Positions 26,576-36,074 are shown, counted from the first letter of the stretch. The stretch is DNA of 64,000 nucleotides from Bacteroidota bacterium (GCA_016845175.1 JAERTD010000033.1:18076-82075); one strand, 5' to 3'. The notes: generated by a model from the letters alone, not told the origin. Numbers and translations: made by a program.

Positions 26576-28237
26576 ATGTACACAACACTACGAAATCTCC
26601 TCTTTTTGATACCCATGCTGGGAATTCTTGGTCTCCACCAGGTCTATGGTCAGCAAAAGCAATTGGTCGACCTTATTGTCTATAATACTCATATCTACAC
26701 TGTAGATAAAGATTTCAGTACTGCCGAAGCTATGGCCGTTAGTAAAAAACGTTTTGTAGCTGTGGGCAGTACAAGTGATATATTAGCTGCCTATGATGCT
26801 GAGCAAATGCTGGACGCCAATGGCCATTATATTTATCCTGGCTTTAATGACGGACACTCACATTTCCTGGGATATGGAAATGCATTGATTCGCTATGCAA
26901 ACCTAAAAGGTACCATGTCATATGAGGAGGTGCTGGAACAGCTGGAACAGCATGCCAGAAACTATCCATCGGAATGGATACTAGGCCGGGGATGGGACCA
27001 AAACGATTGGGAGGATAAATCCTTTCCTACCAATAAAGAATTGAATAAACTATTTCCCAATAATGCAGTGGTACTCATCCGCATAGATGGACATGCTGTT
27101 TTGGCCAATGATGTAGCCCTTAAGAAAGCAGGTATACATGCAAAAACGAAAATTCATGGAGGCGAGATTTTGCTCGAAAATGGTGTTCCTACCGGAGTAT
27201 TAATTGATAATGCTGCTGATTCACTAAAATCTCTTGTACCCCCCCTGAGCAAAGCCCATACCATTGCTGCTTTTGAGAGAGCTGAAGCTGACTGTTTTGC
27301 GGTGGGTTTGACCACGGTTACCGATGCAGGTATGACTAAAGCTAATGTGTTATTATTGGATAGTTTACATCAATCAGGTGCCATACAAATGCGTGTGTAT
27401 GCCATGTTGCATCCAAGCCTGGAAAACATTGGCTACTTTTTCCCCAAAGGGCCTGTTTATACCAATAAACTAACGGTTTCTTCTGTGAAACTATATGTGG
27501 ATGGCGCACTGGGATCCAGGGGTGCCTTGCTGCTGGAACCATATAGCGACGATCCTGATAATATAGGCTTGCAGCTTGAGTCAAATGACTACTATAAGCG
27601 CATGTGCAAGCTAGCTTACGAATCTGGCTATCAGGTAAATACTCATGCTATTGGGGATTCAGGAAACCGATTGATGTTGCGTACCTATGCAGATTTGTTA
27701 CAAGAGCCTAATGACCGAAGATGGCGCATCGAACATGCGCAGATCGTCAGTCACATGGATTTATCTTTTTTTAGTGAGTATTCTGTTATACCCTCAGTGC
27801 AGGCAACTCACTGTACATCAGATATGTATTGGGCAGATGAACGATTGGGTCCGGAGCGTATTAAGACTGCCTATGCATATAAAGACCTGCTCTCAGCGAA
27901 TGGATGGTTGGTTAATGGCACAGATTTTCCCATCGAAAACATCAACCCCCTGCATACATTTTATGCATCTGTTCACCGAAAAGACCTGCATGGCTGGCCC
28001 GAGCATGGTTTTCAAATGGAAAATGCACTTTCCAGAAAAGAGGCTTTGTATTCCATAACCCTCTGGCCAGCCAAGGGTAGTTTCGATGAAGACATCAAAG
28101 GTAGCATTGAAGTGGGGAAATGGGCTGATTTTGTATTGCTGAATCAGGATATTATGGAAATTCCAATGGAAGATTTACCACACACGGAGGTGGTAGCGAC
28201 TTATCTTGATGGAATAAAGGTGTACGAGAACAAATAA
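26576..28237 (+). CDS. Exported amidohydrolase family protein (YtcJ-like)
   Basis: A 553 aa metal-dependent hydrolase with a signal peptide (LLFLIPMLGILGLHQVYG). Metal-site motifs are DGHSHFLGYG (HxH), YVDGALGSRGALLLEP, HAIGDSGNR and the terminal Asp in NGTDFPIE. Members of this branch hydrolyse N-substituted amides, but substrates are rarely known. It lies 19 bases after the importer ATPase gene and may be in the same transcript, perhaps processing the imported ligand (inference). It is convergent with the FkbM gene. Confidence 0.9.
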   Translation: MYTTLRNLLFLIPMLGILGLHQVYGQQKQLVDLIVYNTHIYTVDKDFSTAEAMAVSKKRFVAVGSTSDILAAYDAEQMLDANGHYIYPGFNDGHSHFLGYGNALIRYANLKGTMSYEEVLEQLEQHARNYPSEWILGRGWDQNDWEDKSFPTNKELNKLFPNNAVVLIRIDGHAVLANDVALKKAGIHAKTKIHGGEILLENGVPTGVLIDNAADSLKSLVPPLSKAHTIAAFERAEADCFAVGLTTVTDAGMTKANVLLLDSLHQSGAIQMRVYAMLHPSLENIGYFFPKGPVYTNKLTVSSVKLYVDGALGSRGALLLEPYSDDPDNIGLQLESNDYYKRMCKLAYESGYQVNTHAIGDSGNRLMLRTYADLLQEPNDRRWRIEHAQIVSHMDLSFFSEYSVIPSVQATHCTSDMYWADERLGPERIKTAYAYKDLLSANGWLVNGTDFPIENINPLHTFYASVHRKDLHGWPEHGFQMENALSRKEALYSITLWPAKGSFDEDIKGSIEVGKWADFVLLNQDIMEIPMEDLPHTEVVATYLDGIKVYENK

Positions 28238-28288
28238 AAACCCAAAGACCAGATAATCAATATGTTTATTGGAATCTGAGATAGGGTT

Positions 28289-28975
28289 TTACCGAAAAAA
28301 GTAGCGTTTACTGCGACGCAACCACAAGCTTGTATTTCTTAGGAATAGGTTAAAATGATCCACAAGGCTCAGTTTGATGCTGTCCTTGTGGAAGTAGACC
28401 GTATCACTTTGATCCTTAAACCAGATATGATAATTATTCTCAGAAAGCCAGTTATTTATTTCCGATATATAAGGGTTAATGTAATACTTTCCATGGGTTT
28501 CGATGGATAGAATCCGAGGCCTGCTGCTCATGGTGGACAATACATGCCATTCACTGCCCTCTGTATCTATGCTTAATAAATCTATGTTGCCAGGGTCGAT
28601 GGATGAAAACAGCTTGCAATCCACTTCAATATTCTTGGTGGAGTTCAGTTGATAATGATCATTTACCAAAGCCGGACTAGAGGGCAACTCGGCAGCGAAA
28701 GTGGAAGCTTCGGCCCTTGCCAGTGTAAGTTTTCCAGAACGATTATAAATGGCAAAAGGGTAGAGGGTTATATTGGAGTGTTCCTTAAAATAGGCCTCAA
28801 TTGCAGCGATGGATTTTGGTTCGGGTTCCACCAGCATGGTGGTCACACCCTCGTTAATATAATCAATTATATTTGATGTTTCGGGAAGATAGACACCGAC
28901 TTCACATACTTGTGAGATGTCCATTCCAATGGATTTAGTCTTTCGATAAATCTGTTTCTTTGGCTTGTTGTTCAT
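28289..28975 (-). CDS. FkbM family methyltransferase
   Basis: A protein of about 228 aa. The SAM-binding region is atypically short at the start (CEVGVYLPETSNIIDY, then TTMLVEPEPKSIAAIEAY), followed by the FkbM signature region IDLLSIDTEGSEWHVLS. These enzymes methylate hydroxyls of sugars or polyketides. The open frame extends to 29029, but Met at 28975 is the better start (CAGGAA upstream) and overlaps the end of the CDF transporter gene by 41 bases. A later Met at 28924 would remove the overlap. The strand and tight packing indicate an operon with the transporter. Confidence 0.82.
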   Translation of the reverse strand: MNNKPKKQIYRKTKSIGMDISQVCEVGVYLPETSNIIDYINEGVTTMLVEPEPKSIAAIEAYFKEHSNITLYPFAIYNRSGKLTLARAEASTFAAELPSSPALVNDHYQLNSTKNIEVDCKLFSSIDPGNIDLLSIDTEGSEWHVLSTMSSRPRILSIETHGKYYINPYISEINNWLSENNYHIWFKDQSDTVYFHKDSIKLSLVDHFNLFLRNTSLWLRRSKRYFFR

Positions 28976-29888
28976 TTTTTTGAGTTTGTTCCTGCTGTGT
29001 ATCCTCATGATACCCTTGTGGCTCCACATGAATGGTCACAGCTAAGTTGGGTAAGGCGCTTTTTAAATCTTCTTCCACCGCATCACAGATGGTATGAGCA
29101 TCTGCCACACTCATGGTACCTGGAACTTCCAGATGAAAATCGAGTTCTCGGTTGGGTCCGGCTTTACGACTTCTGAGCATGTGATAGGATAGCTCATCCG
29201 CTGTATGTTTTTCAATAATGGTTTTTATGGTTTGTTGTTCTTCCTGTGGCAAGGCAATATCCGTCAATGGTCTGAACGCCTCTGACAATATCTCGAAGGC
29301 TTCTTTTAAAATATAAGATGCTACCACTATGGCGGCCACAGGGTCGAGAAAATGCCATCCGGTAAAGTATATAGCCAGCAGGCTAAAACCTACTCCAAGT
29401 GAAGTGTATACATGGGTGCTCAGATGTAGAGCATCTGCTTTTAAGGCTACAGAATCAGTCTCTCTGGCCACTCTAAAAAGCCTTCTGCTTACCACCAGAT
29501 TGATGAGAGCCGATATAATCATCACTATAAAGCCTAGTCCAAGGGCGCTATGGTCAAGGATTTTTTCTTCATCCATCAATCGGGTCACTGCATGGAATAT
29601 AATCCATCCGGAGGCCACAAAAATCAACAACGCTTCTACAACCCCTGATATATTTTCAAATTTTCCGTGACCATAAGGATGTTTATCATCAGCTTCTTTT
29701 TCTGAGACCCGAATGGAGAAATAGGCCATCACAGATGCCAAAAGGTCGATAATGGTGTGAACTGCTTCAGAAATAATACTCACTGATCCACTGAGGATAC
29801 CGGCAATGAGGTTGAATACAATGATGAAACTGTTCGAATATATCGACAGTCGTGCAGCATTTGAAGCTCTGTTGTTCGTAGTGACCAT
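28935..29888 (-). CDS. Cation diffusion facilitator (CDF) efflux transporter
   Basis: A 317 aa protein with six membrane segments. The metal-site residues appear in SEAVHTIIDLLAS and HPYGHGKFEN (segment 2) and LKADALHLSTHVYTS (segment 5). A cytoplasmic C-terminal domain (from about 215) carries SRKAGPNRELDFHLEVPG, with a Gln/Lys-rich end. It exports Zn, Fe or another divalent metal using the proton gradient. Its place 43 bases after hypB hints at metal balance around hydrogenase maturation, but specificity is not readable. Confidence 0.9.
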   Translation of the reverse strand: MVTTNNRASNAARLSIYSNSFIIVFNLIAGILSGSVSIISEAVHTIIDLLASVMAYFSIRVSEKEADDKHPYGHGKFENISGVVEALLIFVASGWIIFHAVTRLMDEEKILDHSALGLGFIVMIISALINLVVSRRLFRVARETDSVALKADALHLSTHVYTSLGVGFSLLAIYFTGWHFLDPVAAIVVASYILKEAFEILSEAFRPLTDIALPQEEQQTIKTIIEKHTADELSYHMLRSRKAGPNRELDFHLEVPGTMSVADAHTICDAVEEDLKSALPNLAVTIHVEPQGYHEDTQQEQTQKNEQQAKETDLSKD

Positions 29889-29931
29889 TAGCCTGGGGCT
29901 GCTAATATTAGGTTGCTTATAAGATTCTGTT

Positions 29932-30714
29932 CTACAGATTCTTTAGCCACTGATACCACTGATCCATACCTTCCCCGGTTTTTACGGACACTTCAATGAA
30001 TTCCAGGTGGTGGTTGACACGACTTGCGTAGGCCTTGGCCTTTTCCACATCAAAATCAACATAAGGCAGCAAGTCAGTTTTATTGATGATGCACAGTTGA
30101 GCTGTTTCAAACATCGTTGGATACTTAATGGGTTTGTCTTCTCCCTCAGTAACACTGATGATAACCACCCTTTTGCTTTCTCCCAGGTCGAACAGGGAAG
30201 GGCAGACTAAATTTCCTACGTTTTCGATAAAGAGTAAGGCATTTTCAGCTGGTTTTAGCGCTTTGGTAGCATGGTTAACCATATCCGCATCCAAATGACA
30301 ACCGTTGCCTGTATTCACCTGAATTACAGGAGCGCCGGCCTGATTGATACGATCCGCATCATTGCTGGTTTGCTGATCACCTTCGATGATGTATAATTGA
30401 TGATCATTTTTAAGATCAGTGATGGTTTTTTCCAGAAGGCTTGTTTTACCTGAACCCGGAGAACTTACCAGATTCAATGACTTGATACCAAGGGCTTCAA
30501 AATAGCCTCTGTTGCGCTCCGCCATTAAATTATTCTTGGCCAGGACATCTATCTCCAATTGTATTTCATGGCTATGAGAATGACCGTCATGGCTGTGCTC
30601 ATGTGAATGTCCATGGTCGTGATGCTGGTGTCCGTGATCCCCTCTATAGGCCTCTTCACCAGGTTTCTTATATGTTATGTGGTTGTCATCTCCACATCCG
30701 CAAGTTCCACACAT
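29932..30714 (-). CDS. hypB: Hydrogenase nickel-insertion GTPase HypB
   Basis: A 260 aa protein. The N-terminus carries a high-affinity metal motif (MCGTCGCGDD) followed by a histidine-rich stretch (residues 27-50, many HGH and HSH units) that can store nickel. The GTPase domain has P-loop SSPGSGKTS, the nickel-bridging Cys in GNGCHLDAD, NLVCPSLFDLGE and the base-specific NKTD. It delivers Ni to the [NiFe] site of HoxH, normally with HypA, which is not in this window. The start is ATG 30714, which brings the CGTCGC motif to the N-terminus; the open frame itself reaches 30750. Confidence 0.97.
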   Translation of the reverse strand: MCGTCGCGDDNHITYKKPGEEAYRGDHGHQHHDHGHSHEHSHDGHSHSHEIQLEIDVLAKNNLMAERNRGYFEALGIKSLNLVSSPGSGKTSLLEKTITDLKNDHQLYIIEGDQQTSNDADRINQAGAPVIQVNTGNGCHLDADMVNHATKALKPAENALLFIENVGNLVCPSLFDLGESKRVVIISVTEGEDKPIKYPTMFETAQLCIINKTDLLPYVDFDVEKAKAYASRVNHHLEFIEVSVKTGEGMDQWYQWLKNL

Positions 30715-30739
30715 ATTATTTCGTTTTAAAAAACAGCTG

Positions 30740-30747
30740 CAAAAGTA
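30740..30747 (-). promoter_or_regulatory. -7 element of hypB
   Basis: TACTTTTG on minus matches TAnnTTTG and ends 25 bases before the hypB ATG. hypB thus likely has a promoter of its own, separate from hypFCDE. Confidence 0.45.
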
Positions 30748-30909
30748 CAAAATTAAGCAGTTGAGATGAACTGAATATATTCCGATTTAGCCTTAAGGGC
30801 TTGACTTTCTAAGCTATTTATAATTGATTTATTTTAGATATTACTTTTAAAATGAATCTTTTTTTCTTACTTTAGCGTACAATAAGTATACTGTTTAAAA
30901 GCCCCGAAA

Positions 30910-31311
30910 ATGAAGAAAAAGGTATCCCTGCACGTTAAATGTCCACATTGTCGCAAGTCTTTAATGGATAATGAAGTACTTCTTCATGATTATCCTAGTA
31001 TAAAATTAAACATTGTTACCCCGGAAGATAGAGGAGTGGTTCATTTATGTTCATTATATGAATGCTTTGACCATCAGTCGAGCCTGGATACGGAAAAAGG
31101 CACAGTCGTAGATTTTTATTGTCCGAAATGTAATAAAGAACTATTGGTCAAAGAAGAGTGTCAGTTGTGTAATGCGCCCATGGTCAATTTTGTATTGAAA
31201 GTTGGTGGTCGTGTAGCCATCTGCTCACGTCATGGTTGCTCTAACCACTATGTCGCTTTCCAGGACATAACCAGCGAGTTATCCAAGTTTTATCACGAAT
31301 TCGACGCTTAA
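30910..31311 (+). CDS. Duplicated zinc-ribbon protein inside the hyp cluster
   Basis: A 133 aa cytoplasmic protein that I do not recognise. It has ten Cys in five pairs: 11/14 (CPHC), 47/52, 71/74 (CPKC), 84/87 (CQLC) and 105/110. Two segments repeat each other, VHLCSLYECFDH (44-55) and VAICSRHGCSNH (102-113), both fitting CSxxxCxxH, so the protein looks like two related zinc ribbons. It lies on plus between hypE and hypB (both minus) and overlaps the 3' end of hypE by four bases. hypA, the Zn/Ni partner of HypB, is absent here. A metallochaperone role is possible but unproven, and the protein lacks the MHE N-terminus of HypA. Confidence 0.75.
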   Translation: MKKKVSLHVKCPHCRKSLMDNEVLLHDYPSIKLNIVTPEDRGVVHLCSLYECFDHQSSLDTEKGTVVDFYCPKCNKELLVKEECQLCNAPMVNFVLKVGGRVAICSRHGCSNHYVAFQDITSELSKFYHEFDA

Positions 31312-32324
31312 CAAATGCGGGGCAGCTGTTGTCCTGATAACATTTCTATTACCCGTTTACCACCGATCATGGTCTCAAGCCATGCTTTTCCTTTATAATC
31401 TTCAGTAATCTCACCAATGATACTGGCTTGTTGCCCGTATTCGTTTTGTTGCATGATTTCCACAGCCTTCTGAGCATCTTTCTTACCCACGACCAGAACT
31501 ACTTTCCCTTCATTGGCCACATGAATTGGGTCGAAACCAAGTAGTTCGCACATCCCTCTAACCTTTTCATGGATACGCAATTGGTTTTCTTTAATCTCGA
31601 TGCCATAGGTTTCATTTTGGACCAGTTCTGATATTACAGTTCCCAATCCACCTCGTGTGGCATCTCGCATAAACCTTACCTCAGTGGTTTGATCCAACAC
31701 ATCGGCAATCATATGGTTCAAACAGGCACAATCCGACTTGATGTCAGCAGATATGTTGAGGTCATTGCGGGCAGCCATCACCGACATTCCATGATCGCCA
31801 ATACTTCCGTTGATAATGATTTTATCACCTGGTCTTATCCCAGTGCCGCTGCTGATAGGTTTGTATTTCTCATCAAGAAAACCAAGGCCGGATGTGTTGA
31901 TAAATACTTTGTCACACTTACCCTTGTCCACTACTTTTGTGTCACCTGTAACAATTTGTACACCAGCCTTTTTTGCTTCCTCAGCCATGGTAACAACTAT
32001 TTGTTCCAGGGATTCGTAAGAGAATCCTTCTTCGATAATAAATCCACAACTCAGGTATTTGGGGATGGCGCCAGAAACAGCCAAATCATTTACAGTGCCT
32101 GCTATGGCAATTTTGCCAATGTTTCCTCCAGGAAAGAAGATTGGATCCACCACAAAGCTGTCTGTGGTAAAAGCCATATGTTTTCCTTCTACGCCAAATA
32201 AGGCGGAGTCGGATTGTTGCTTGAGAATAGGATTGTCGAAGTGTTTGGAAAATAGTTTTTCGATGAGGTCATGAGATAGTTTTCCTCCACTACCATGTCC
32301 TAGTAATATTGATTTTATTTCCAT
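31308..32324 (-). CDS. hypE: Hydrogenase maturation protein HypE (carbamoyl dehydratase)
   Basis: A 338 aa protein of the PurM/ThiL-like fold. LGHGSGGK opens the ATP-binding region, TRGGLGTVISELVQN and FDPIHVANEGKVVLVV follow, and the extreme C-terminus is PRIC. Its terminal Cys338 accepts the carbamoyl group from HypF and is dehydrated to thiocyanate, the source of CN ligands for the hydrogenase iron. The gene follows hypD by 39 bases. Its last four bases overlap the oppositely oriented zinc-ribbon gene. Confidence 0.98.
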   Translation of the reverse strand: MEIKSILLGHGSGGKLSHDLIEKLFSKHFDNPILKQQSDSALFGVEGKHMAFTTDSFVVDPIFFPGGNIGKIAIAGTVNDLAVSGAIPKYLSCGFIIEEGFSYESLEQIVVTMAEEAKKAGVQIVTGDTKVVDKGKCDKVFINTSGLGFLDEKYKPISSGTGIRPGDKIIINGSIGDHGMSVMAARNDLNISADIKSDCACLNHMIADVLDQTTEVRFMRDATRGGLGTVISELVQNETYGIEIKENQLRIHEKVRGMCELLGFDPIHVANEGKVVLVVGKKDAQKAVEIMQQNEYGQQASIIGEITEDYKGKAWLETMIGGKRVIEMLSGQQLPRIC

Positions 32325-32363
32325 CCCTTATGTATATTGTTGTGAGAGTTAAGAATCAGTGAT

Positions 32364-33443
32364 TTAGCGATTGTACATATAGTAAGCAGCACAGGAACCT
32401 TCACTGGATACCATGCAGGCACCAATAGGGTTAGAAGGTGTACACACATTACCGAAGAGCTTACAATCTTTTGGTTTTTTAACACCACGGAGTATTTCTC
32501 CACATAAACAACCTTTGGGTTCTTTGGTGGGTTCCACGGTAACATCCAGGATTTTCTCAGTATTATATTTGTCATATTGAGCCCTTATCTTTAGCCCACT
32601 GTTTTCCAGTACTCCCAAACCTCTCCACCAGTCATCACCATATTCAAAGACCTCGTCGAGGGTTTCCTGAGCCTTTACATTCCCTTCTGGTTTCACAACC
32701 CTTGTGTATTGAATCTCAACTTTCTGATCATCATTTTCAATCTGTTTAACCAGCATTAAAACAGATTGCATCAAGTCCACAGGCTCAAACCCGCTTATGA
32801 CAACACCCAGACCGAATTTTTTGGGTATATCCATATAAATGCCAGATCCGGTTATGGTACTCACATGTCCGGGTCCAATATACCCATCAATCTCAACGCC
32901 TTCATCAATAAGCGTTGCCATGGCAGGTGGCATTACTTTATGGGCACTGTACACGGAAAAATTATTGATTCCTGCCATCTGGGCTTGAATAATCCCAGCT
33001 GCTGAACTGGGTGCGGTGGTTTCAAAACCTATGCCCAGAAATACAACCTTTTTATCACGGTTAGCCTTAGCAAGTTTAAGGGCATCGAGTATGGAATAAA
33101 CAATCTGAATATTAGCTCCATTGGCTCGTTCCTGTTCCAAGCTAGAGGAGGACCCCGGTACACGAATTAAATCTCCATAGGTAGTAATAATCACGTCGTC
33201 CAATCGGCTATAGGCAATCGCCTGATCAATATATGACCTGCTGGTGACACAAACCGGACATCCTGGTCCTGAAATTAACTCGACAGTTTCCGGAAGCAAA
33301 TAGGGGAGTCCAAATTTCTGAATGGACATGGTATGCCCCCCGCAAACTTCCATGAGCTTAATGGGTTTGGTGGATTGGCGTTTGATTTCCTCAGCCAGTG
33401 CCAGAACAGTTTCTCTGTCCCGGTATTCATCTATATATTTCAT
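32364..33443 (-). CDS. hypD: Hydrogenase maturation scaffold HypD
   Basis: A 359 aa protein. Its [4Fe-4S] and Fe(CN)2CO assembly motifs are present: EVCGGHTMSI near the N-terminus, SGPGCPVCVT, GFETTAPSSA, VISGFEPVDLM and the C-terminal CLCGEILRGVKKPKDC. With HypC it builds the Fe(CN)2CO unit for HoxH. It sits in hypF-C-D-E order on minus, with an 88-base gap to hypC that holds a hairpin. Confidence 0.98.
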   Translation of the reverse strand: MKYIDEYRDRETVLALAEEIKRQSTKPIKLMEVCGGHTMSIQKFGLPYLLPETVELISGPGCPVCVTSRSYIDQAIAYSRLDDVIITTYGDLIRVPGSSSSLEQERANGANIQIVYSILDALKLAKANRDKKVVFLGIGFETTAPSSAAGIIQAQMAGINNFSVYSAHKVMPPAMATLIDEGVEIDGYIGPGHVSTITGSGIYMDIPKKFGLGVVISGFEPVDLMQSVLMLVKQIENDDQKVEIQYTRVVKPEGNVKAQETLDEVFEYGDDWWRGLGVLENSGLKIRAQYDKYNTEKILDVTVEPTKEPKGCLCGEILRGVKKPKDCKLFGNVCTPSNPIGACMVSSEGSCAAYYMYNR

Positions 33444-33462
33444 GTTTTTCGGTTTTTAAGAG

Positions 33463-33487
33463 AGCCTGTCAGGGTTTCTAACAGGCT
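33463..33487 (-). repeat. Hairpin between hypC and hypD
   Basis: AGCCTGT (33463-33469) and ACAGGCT (33481-33487) are perfect seven-base arms around an 11-base loop. On the minus transcript no T-tract follows, so it is more likely an mRNA stability or processing hairpin than a terminator. Confidence 0.35.
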
Positions 33488-33531
33488 AAATGCATGGAGG
33501 TTATCAAAACAAGATAAGTTTTGATAGGTGA

Positions 33532-33801
33532 CTATACGATCCGTTGGTTAGTTTCCTTTTCTTCCTGATCAAGACTTTCGTTGAGGCTTTTAAATTCTTC
33601 AAAAGTTTTCAAGGTCTCTATGGCTTCTTCTTCATCCAGTTTCTGGATGGCAAAACCGGTGTGGATCAATACATAATCGCCTACTTTTAACTCTTCGTGA
33701 CTGATGAGATGCAGGCTGGCATTATAGGTAGCTGTGCCCACAGAGCAATTGGCAGTATCTCCGTCTATTTCTTCTATCCTTGCAGGTATACTTAAACACA
33801 T
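33532..33801 (-). CDS. hypC: Hydrogenase maturation chaperone HypC
   Basis: An 89 aa protein starting MCLSIPARIEEI. Cys2 binds the Fe(CN)2CO unit together with HypD and then docks on the HoxH precursor. The OB-fold body (VGDYVLIHTGFAIQKLDEEEA) is intact, and the last 15 residues are an acidic, dispensable tail. It starts 12 bases after the hypF stop, which shows operon membership. Confidence 0.97.
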   Translation of the reverse strand: MCLSIPARIEEIDGDTANCSVGTATYNASLHLISHEELKVGDYVLIHTGFAIQKLDEEEAIETLKTFEEFKSLNESLDQEEKETNQRIV

Positions 33802-33812
33802 AATGTTCTCAT

Positions 33813-36074
33813 TTAAATTAATCCTAATTCTCTTCTCTTGGCAGCGATGGCCAGTTGTCCTAATGCAATACCTCCATCATTGGAAGGTAGCTTTTCCTGT
33901 GAAAAGGCTGCAAAATTAATCTCTTTTAACTTCGCCGAAACTTTTTCCAATAAAAATCTGTTCTGGAAACTTCCACCTGACATGACCACCGTGTGTATAT
34001 CCCTGTTTTCTCTGATATCGCAGGCCATTTGAACGACCACATCTACGATGGTATTATGAAATTTAGTGGCAACTTCAGCCACCGGAATTCCGATTCTTAT
34101 GTCATCTATCATAGCAGAAAAACACTCTTTGAAACTGATGGATTTGCCTAAACTATATGGGTATGTTGCTTCCGTATCATCAATGGCAACTGCTTCAAGA
34201 CGCATGGGGGCCTCTGCATGATAGGCTGTATTCAAACATATCCCCAGAAGTGCAGAAACGGCATCAAATAGTCTTCCGGCACTACTGGTAAGCGGGCAGT
34301 TGATGTTCTGTTTCAGCATGGTGAGCAGGATTTCTCTTTCATGGGTATCAGTATTCTCAAAGAATGCGGGAAATAAGCTGGTGCAGTCTGAGCCATGATA
34401 GTGATACAAATAGGCAAGCATCATACGCCAGGGATGCTTGCTTAAGGCATCCCCACCCGGTTGGGGAACGTATTCAAAATGATTAATGCGTTCGTAATCG
34501 GCTAAATCACAAACAAAAAATTCGGCACCCCAAATATGCCCATCATCGCCATAGCCTGTACCGTCGAAACTAATGCCGATTACTTGCTCATCCAGGTGAT
34601 GTTCTGCCATACATGAAGCTATATGTGCGTGGTGGTGCTGAACCAGTGTGGTTTTTATTCCCAGATCGGCTGCAAACTTCGATGATAAATACTCTGGATG
34701 CATATCTGCTGCTATCAGCTCAGGTGTAAACCGGAACAATTCTTGAAAACGAGCCACTGATTCCGTATAAAAATCCAATGTCTCCAGATTCTTCAAATCA
34801 CCAATATGCTGGCTCAGAATGGCTTGATTGCCTTTTCCGATGGCAAAGCAATTGACCAACTCGGCACCGGCCGCAAATATGCCCTCTGTTGAAATGGACA
34901 AATGCACAGGTGCAGGAGCATAGGATCTTGAACGGCGAATGAGCCTGGGTTTATCATCCACGATCATGGCAACCGAATCATCGGTTCGGTTATGAATGTC
35001 GCGGTTGTAAGTAAGCACTGCATCGGCAATGGTAGCCAGCTTTTCAAGAGCTTCATCGTTATCAATGACAATGGGCTCATCGGATACATTACCACTTGTA
35101 AAAACTACTGCAGGAATCTGTAGTTTTTCAAATAACATATGATGGAAAGGCATATAGGGTAGCATGGCTCCGGCAGTTGATAAACCTATGCTGATGGAAG
35201 CTGCCAGTTCTTTCCTTATAGGTAACAAAACTATGGGTTTCCTCCAGCTGTTCAGCAGCTTTTTATTTTCACTATCCATTTCAAGATAAACCTCTGCTGC
35301 ATCAGAATCTTTTAACATTACGGCCAGAGGTTTCCCTTCCCGGTTTTTCCTTTGGCGTAAGCGTTTAACAGCTTCTTCATTGCTTGCATCACAACACAGG
35401 TGATAGCCTCCCAGACCTTTGATAGCCAGTATTTTACCCTGTTCAAGCATTTGGCAGCAGCATTTGATGATGGCGTTTATATCCATCTCAATGCCTTTGT
35501 GGTAGTGCAAAGTGTACTGTGGACCACAAGTGTTACAAGCAACCGGTTGTGCATGAAAACGTCTGTCCAGCACCTCTGAATACTCCTTATGGCAAGTATT
35601 GCAAAGGGGAAATACCGACATGGTGGTTTTGGGTCGGTCGTAGGGTAGGCCTTTGATGATGGTGAAGCGTGGACCACAATTGGTACAATTGGTGAACGCA
35701 TAGTTCTTTCTGTGTGGCTGTGATTTCATGTCATCAAGACAAGCCTTGCACACAGCAATATCAGGACTCACTTCTGTTACTTCATCCGAAATGGATTGGC
35801 TTTTAACAATGCTGAAATCAGAAAAACCCTGAGGTTTTACCTCACTCACTTCAAGCGAATGTAAGGAAGAAGCCTCCGGTAAACATTGAGGGATATCCTT
35901 AATGAAATTTTCGATTGAATTTGATGGGCCTTCAGCAAAAATCAAGACTCCCTGATTGTTATTTTCAACAGTTCCTAACAACTGATGTTTAAAAGCCAGG
36001 CGATAGATGAATGGTCTAAACCCAACACCCTGTACAAGTCCTTTAATATCAATCCGTTTCCCTGCTATTTCAAT
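33813..36074 (-). CDS. hypF: Carbamoyltransferase HypF (non-canonical start)
   Basis: A protein of about 753 aa. The order is acylphosphatase domain (GLVQGVGFRPFIYRLA with the catalytic Arg), two zinc-finger-like motifs (CKACLDDM with CTNCGPRF, and CNTCHKEY with CNTCGPQY), YrdC-like domain and Kae1-like domain (HHHAHIASCMAEH, SFDGTGYGDDG). It uses carbamoyl phosphate and ATP to carbamoylate HypE. The first ordinary start codon (TTG 35981) would cut off most of the acylphosphatase domain. The frame stays open to 36101, where an in-frame TAA closes it, with no ATG, GTG or TTG. ATT at 36074 (after AAGAGG) or ATC at 36086 are the best candidates. An assembly error is the alternative. Confidence 0.95.
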   Translation of the reverse strand: MEIAGKRIDIKGLVQGVGFRPFIYRLAFKHQLLGTVENNNQGVLIFAEGPSNSIENFIKDIPQCLPEASSLHSLEVSEVKPQGFSDFSIVKSQSISDEVTEVSPDIAVCKACLDDMKSQPHRKNYAFTNCTNCGPRFTIIKGLPYDRPKTTMSVFPLCNTCHKEYSEVLDRRFHAQPVACNTCGPQYTLHYHKGIEMDINAIIKCCCQMLEQGKILAIKGLGGYHLCCDASNEEAVKRLRQRKNREGKPLAVMLKDSDAAEVYLEMDSENKKLLNSWRKPIVLLPIRKELAASISIGLSTAGAMLPYMPFHHMLFEKLQIPAVVFTSGNVSDEPIVIDNDEALEKLATIADAVLTYNRDIHNRTDDSVAMIVDDKPRLIRRSRSYAPAPVHLSISTEGIFAAGAELVNCFAIGKGNQAILSQHIGDLKNLETLDFYTESVARFQELFRFTPELIAADMHPEYLSSKFAADLGIKTTLVQHHHAHIASCMAEHHLDEQVIGISFDGTGYGDDGHIWGAEFFVCDLADYERINHFEYVPQPGGDALSKHPWRMMLAYLYHYHGSDCTSLFPAFFENTDTHEREILLTMLKQNINCPLTSSAGRLFDAVSALLGICLNTAYHAEAPMRLEAVAIDDTEATYPYSLGKSISFKECFSAMIDDIRIGIPVAEVATKFHNTIVDVVVQMACDIRENRDIHTVVMSGGSFQNRFLLEKVSAKLKEINFAAFSQEKLPSNDGGIALGQLAIAAKRRELGLI

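Noticed and set aside
28238..28288. Terminator between the amidohydrolase and FkbM genes (AAAAACCC with GGGTTTT)
   Set aside because: The arms are short and the loop is over 40 bases, too weak to claim.
30910..31311. Calling the zinc-ribbon gene hypA
   Set aside because: It lacks the MHE start and the HypA cysteine spacing, is longer, and is internally duplicated.
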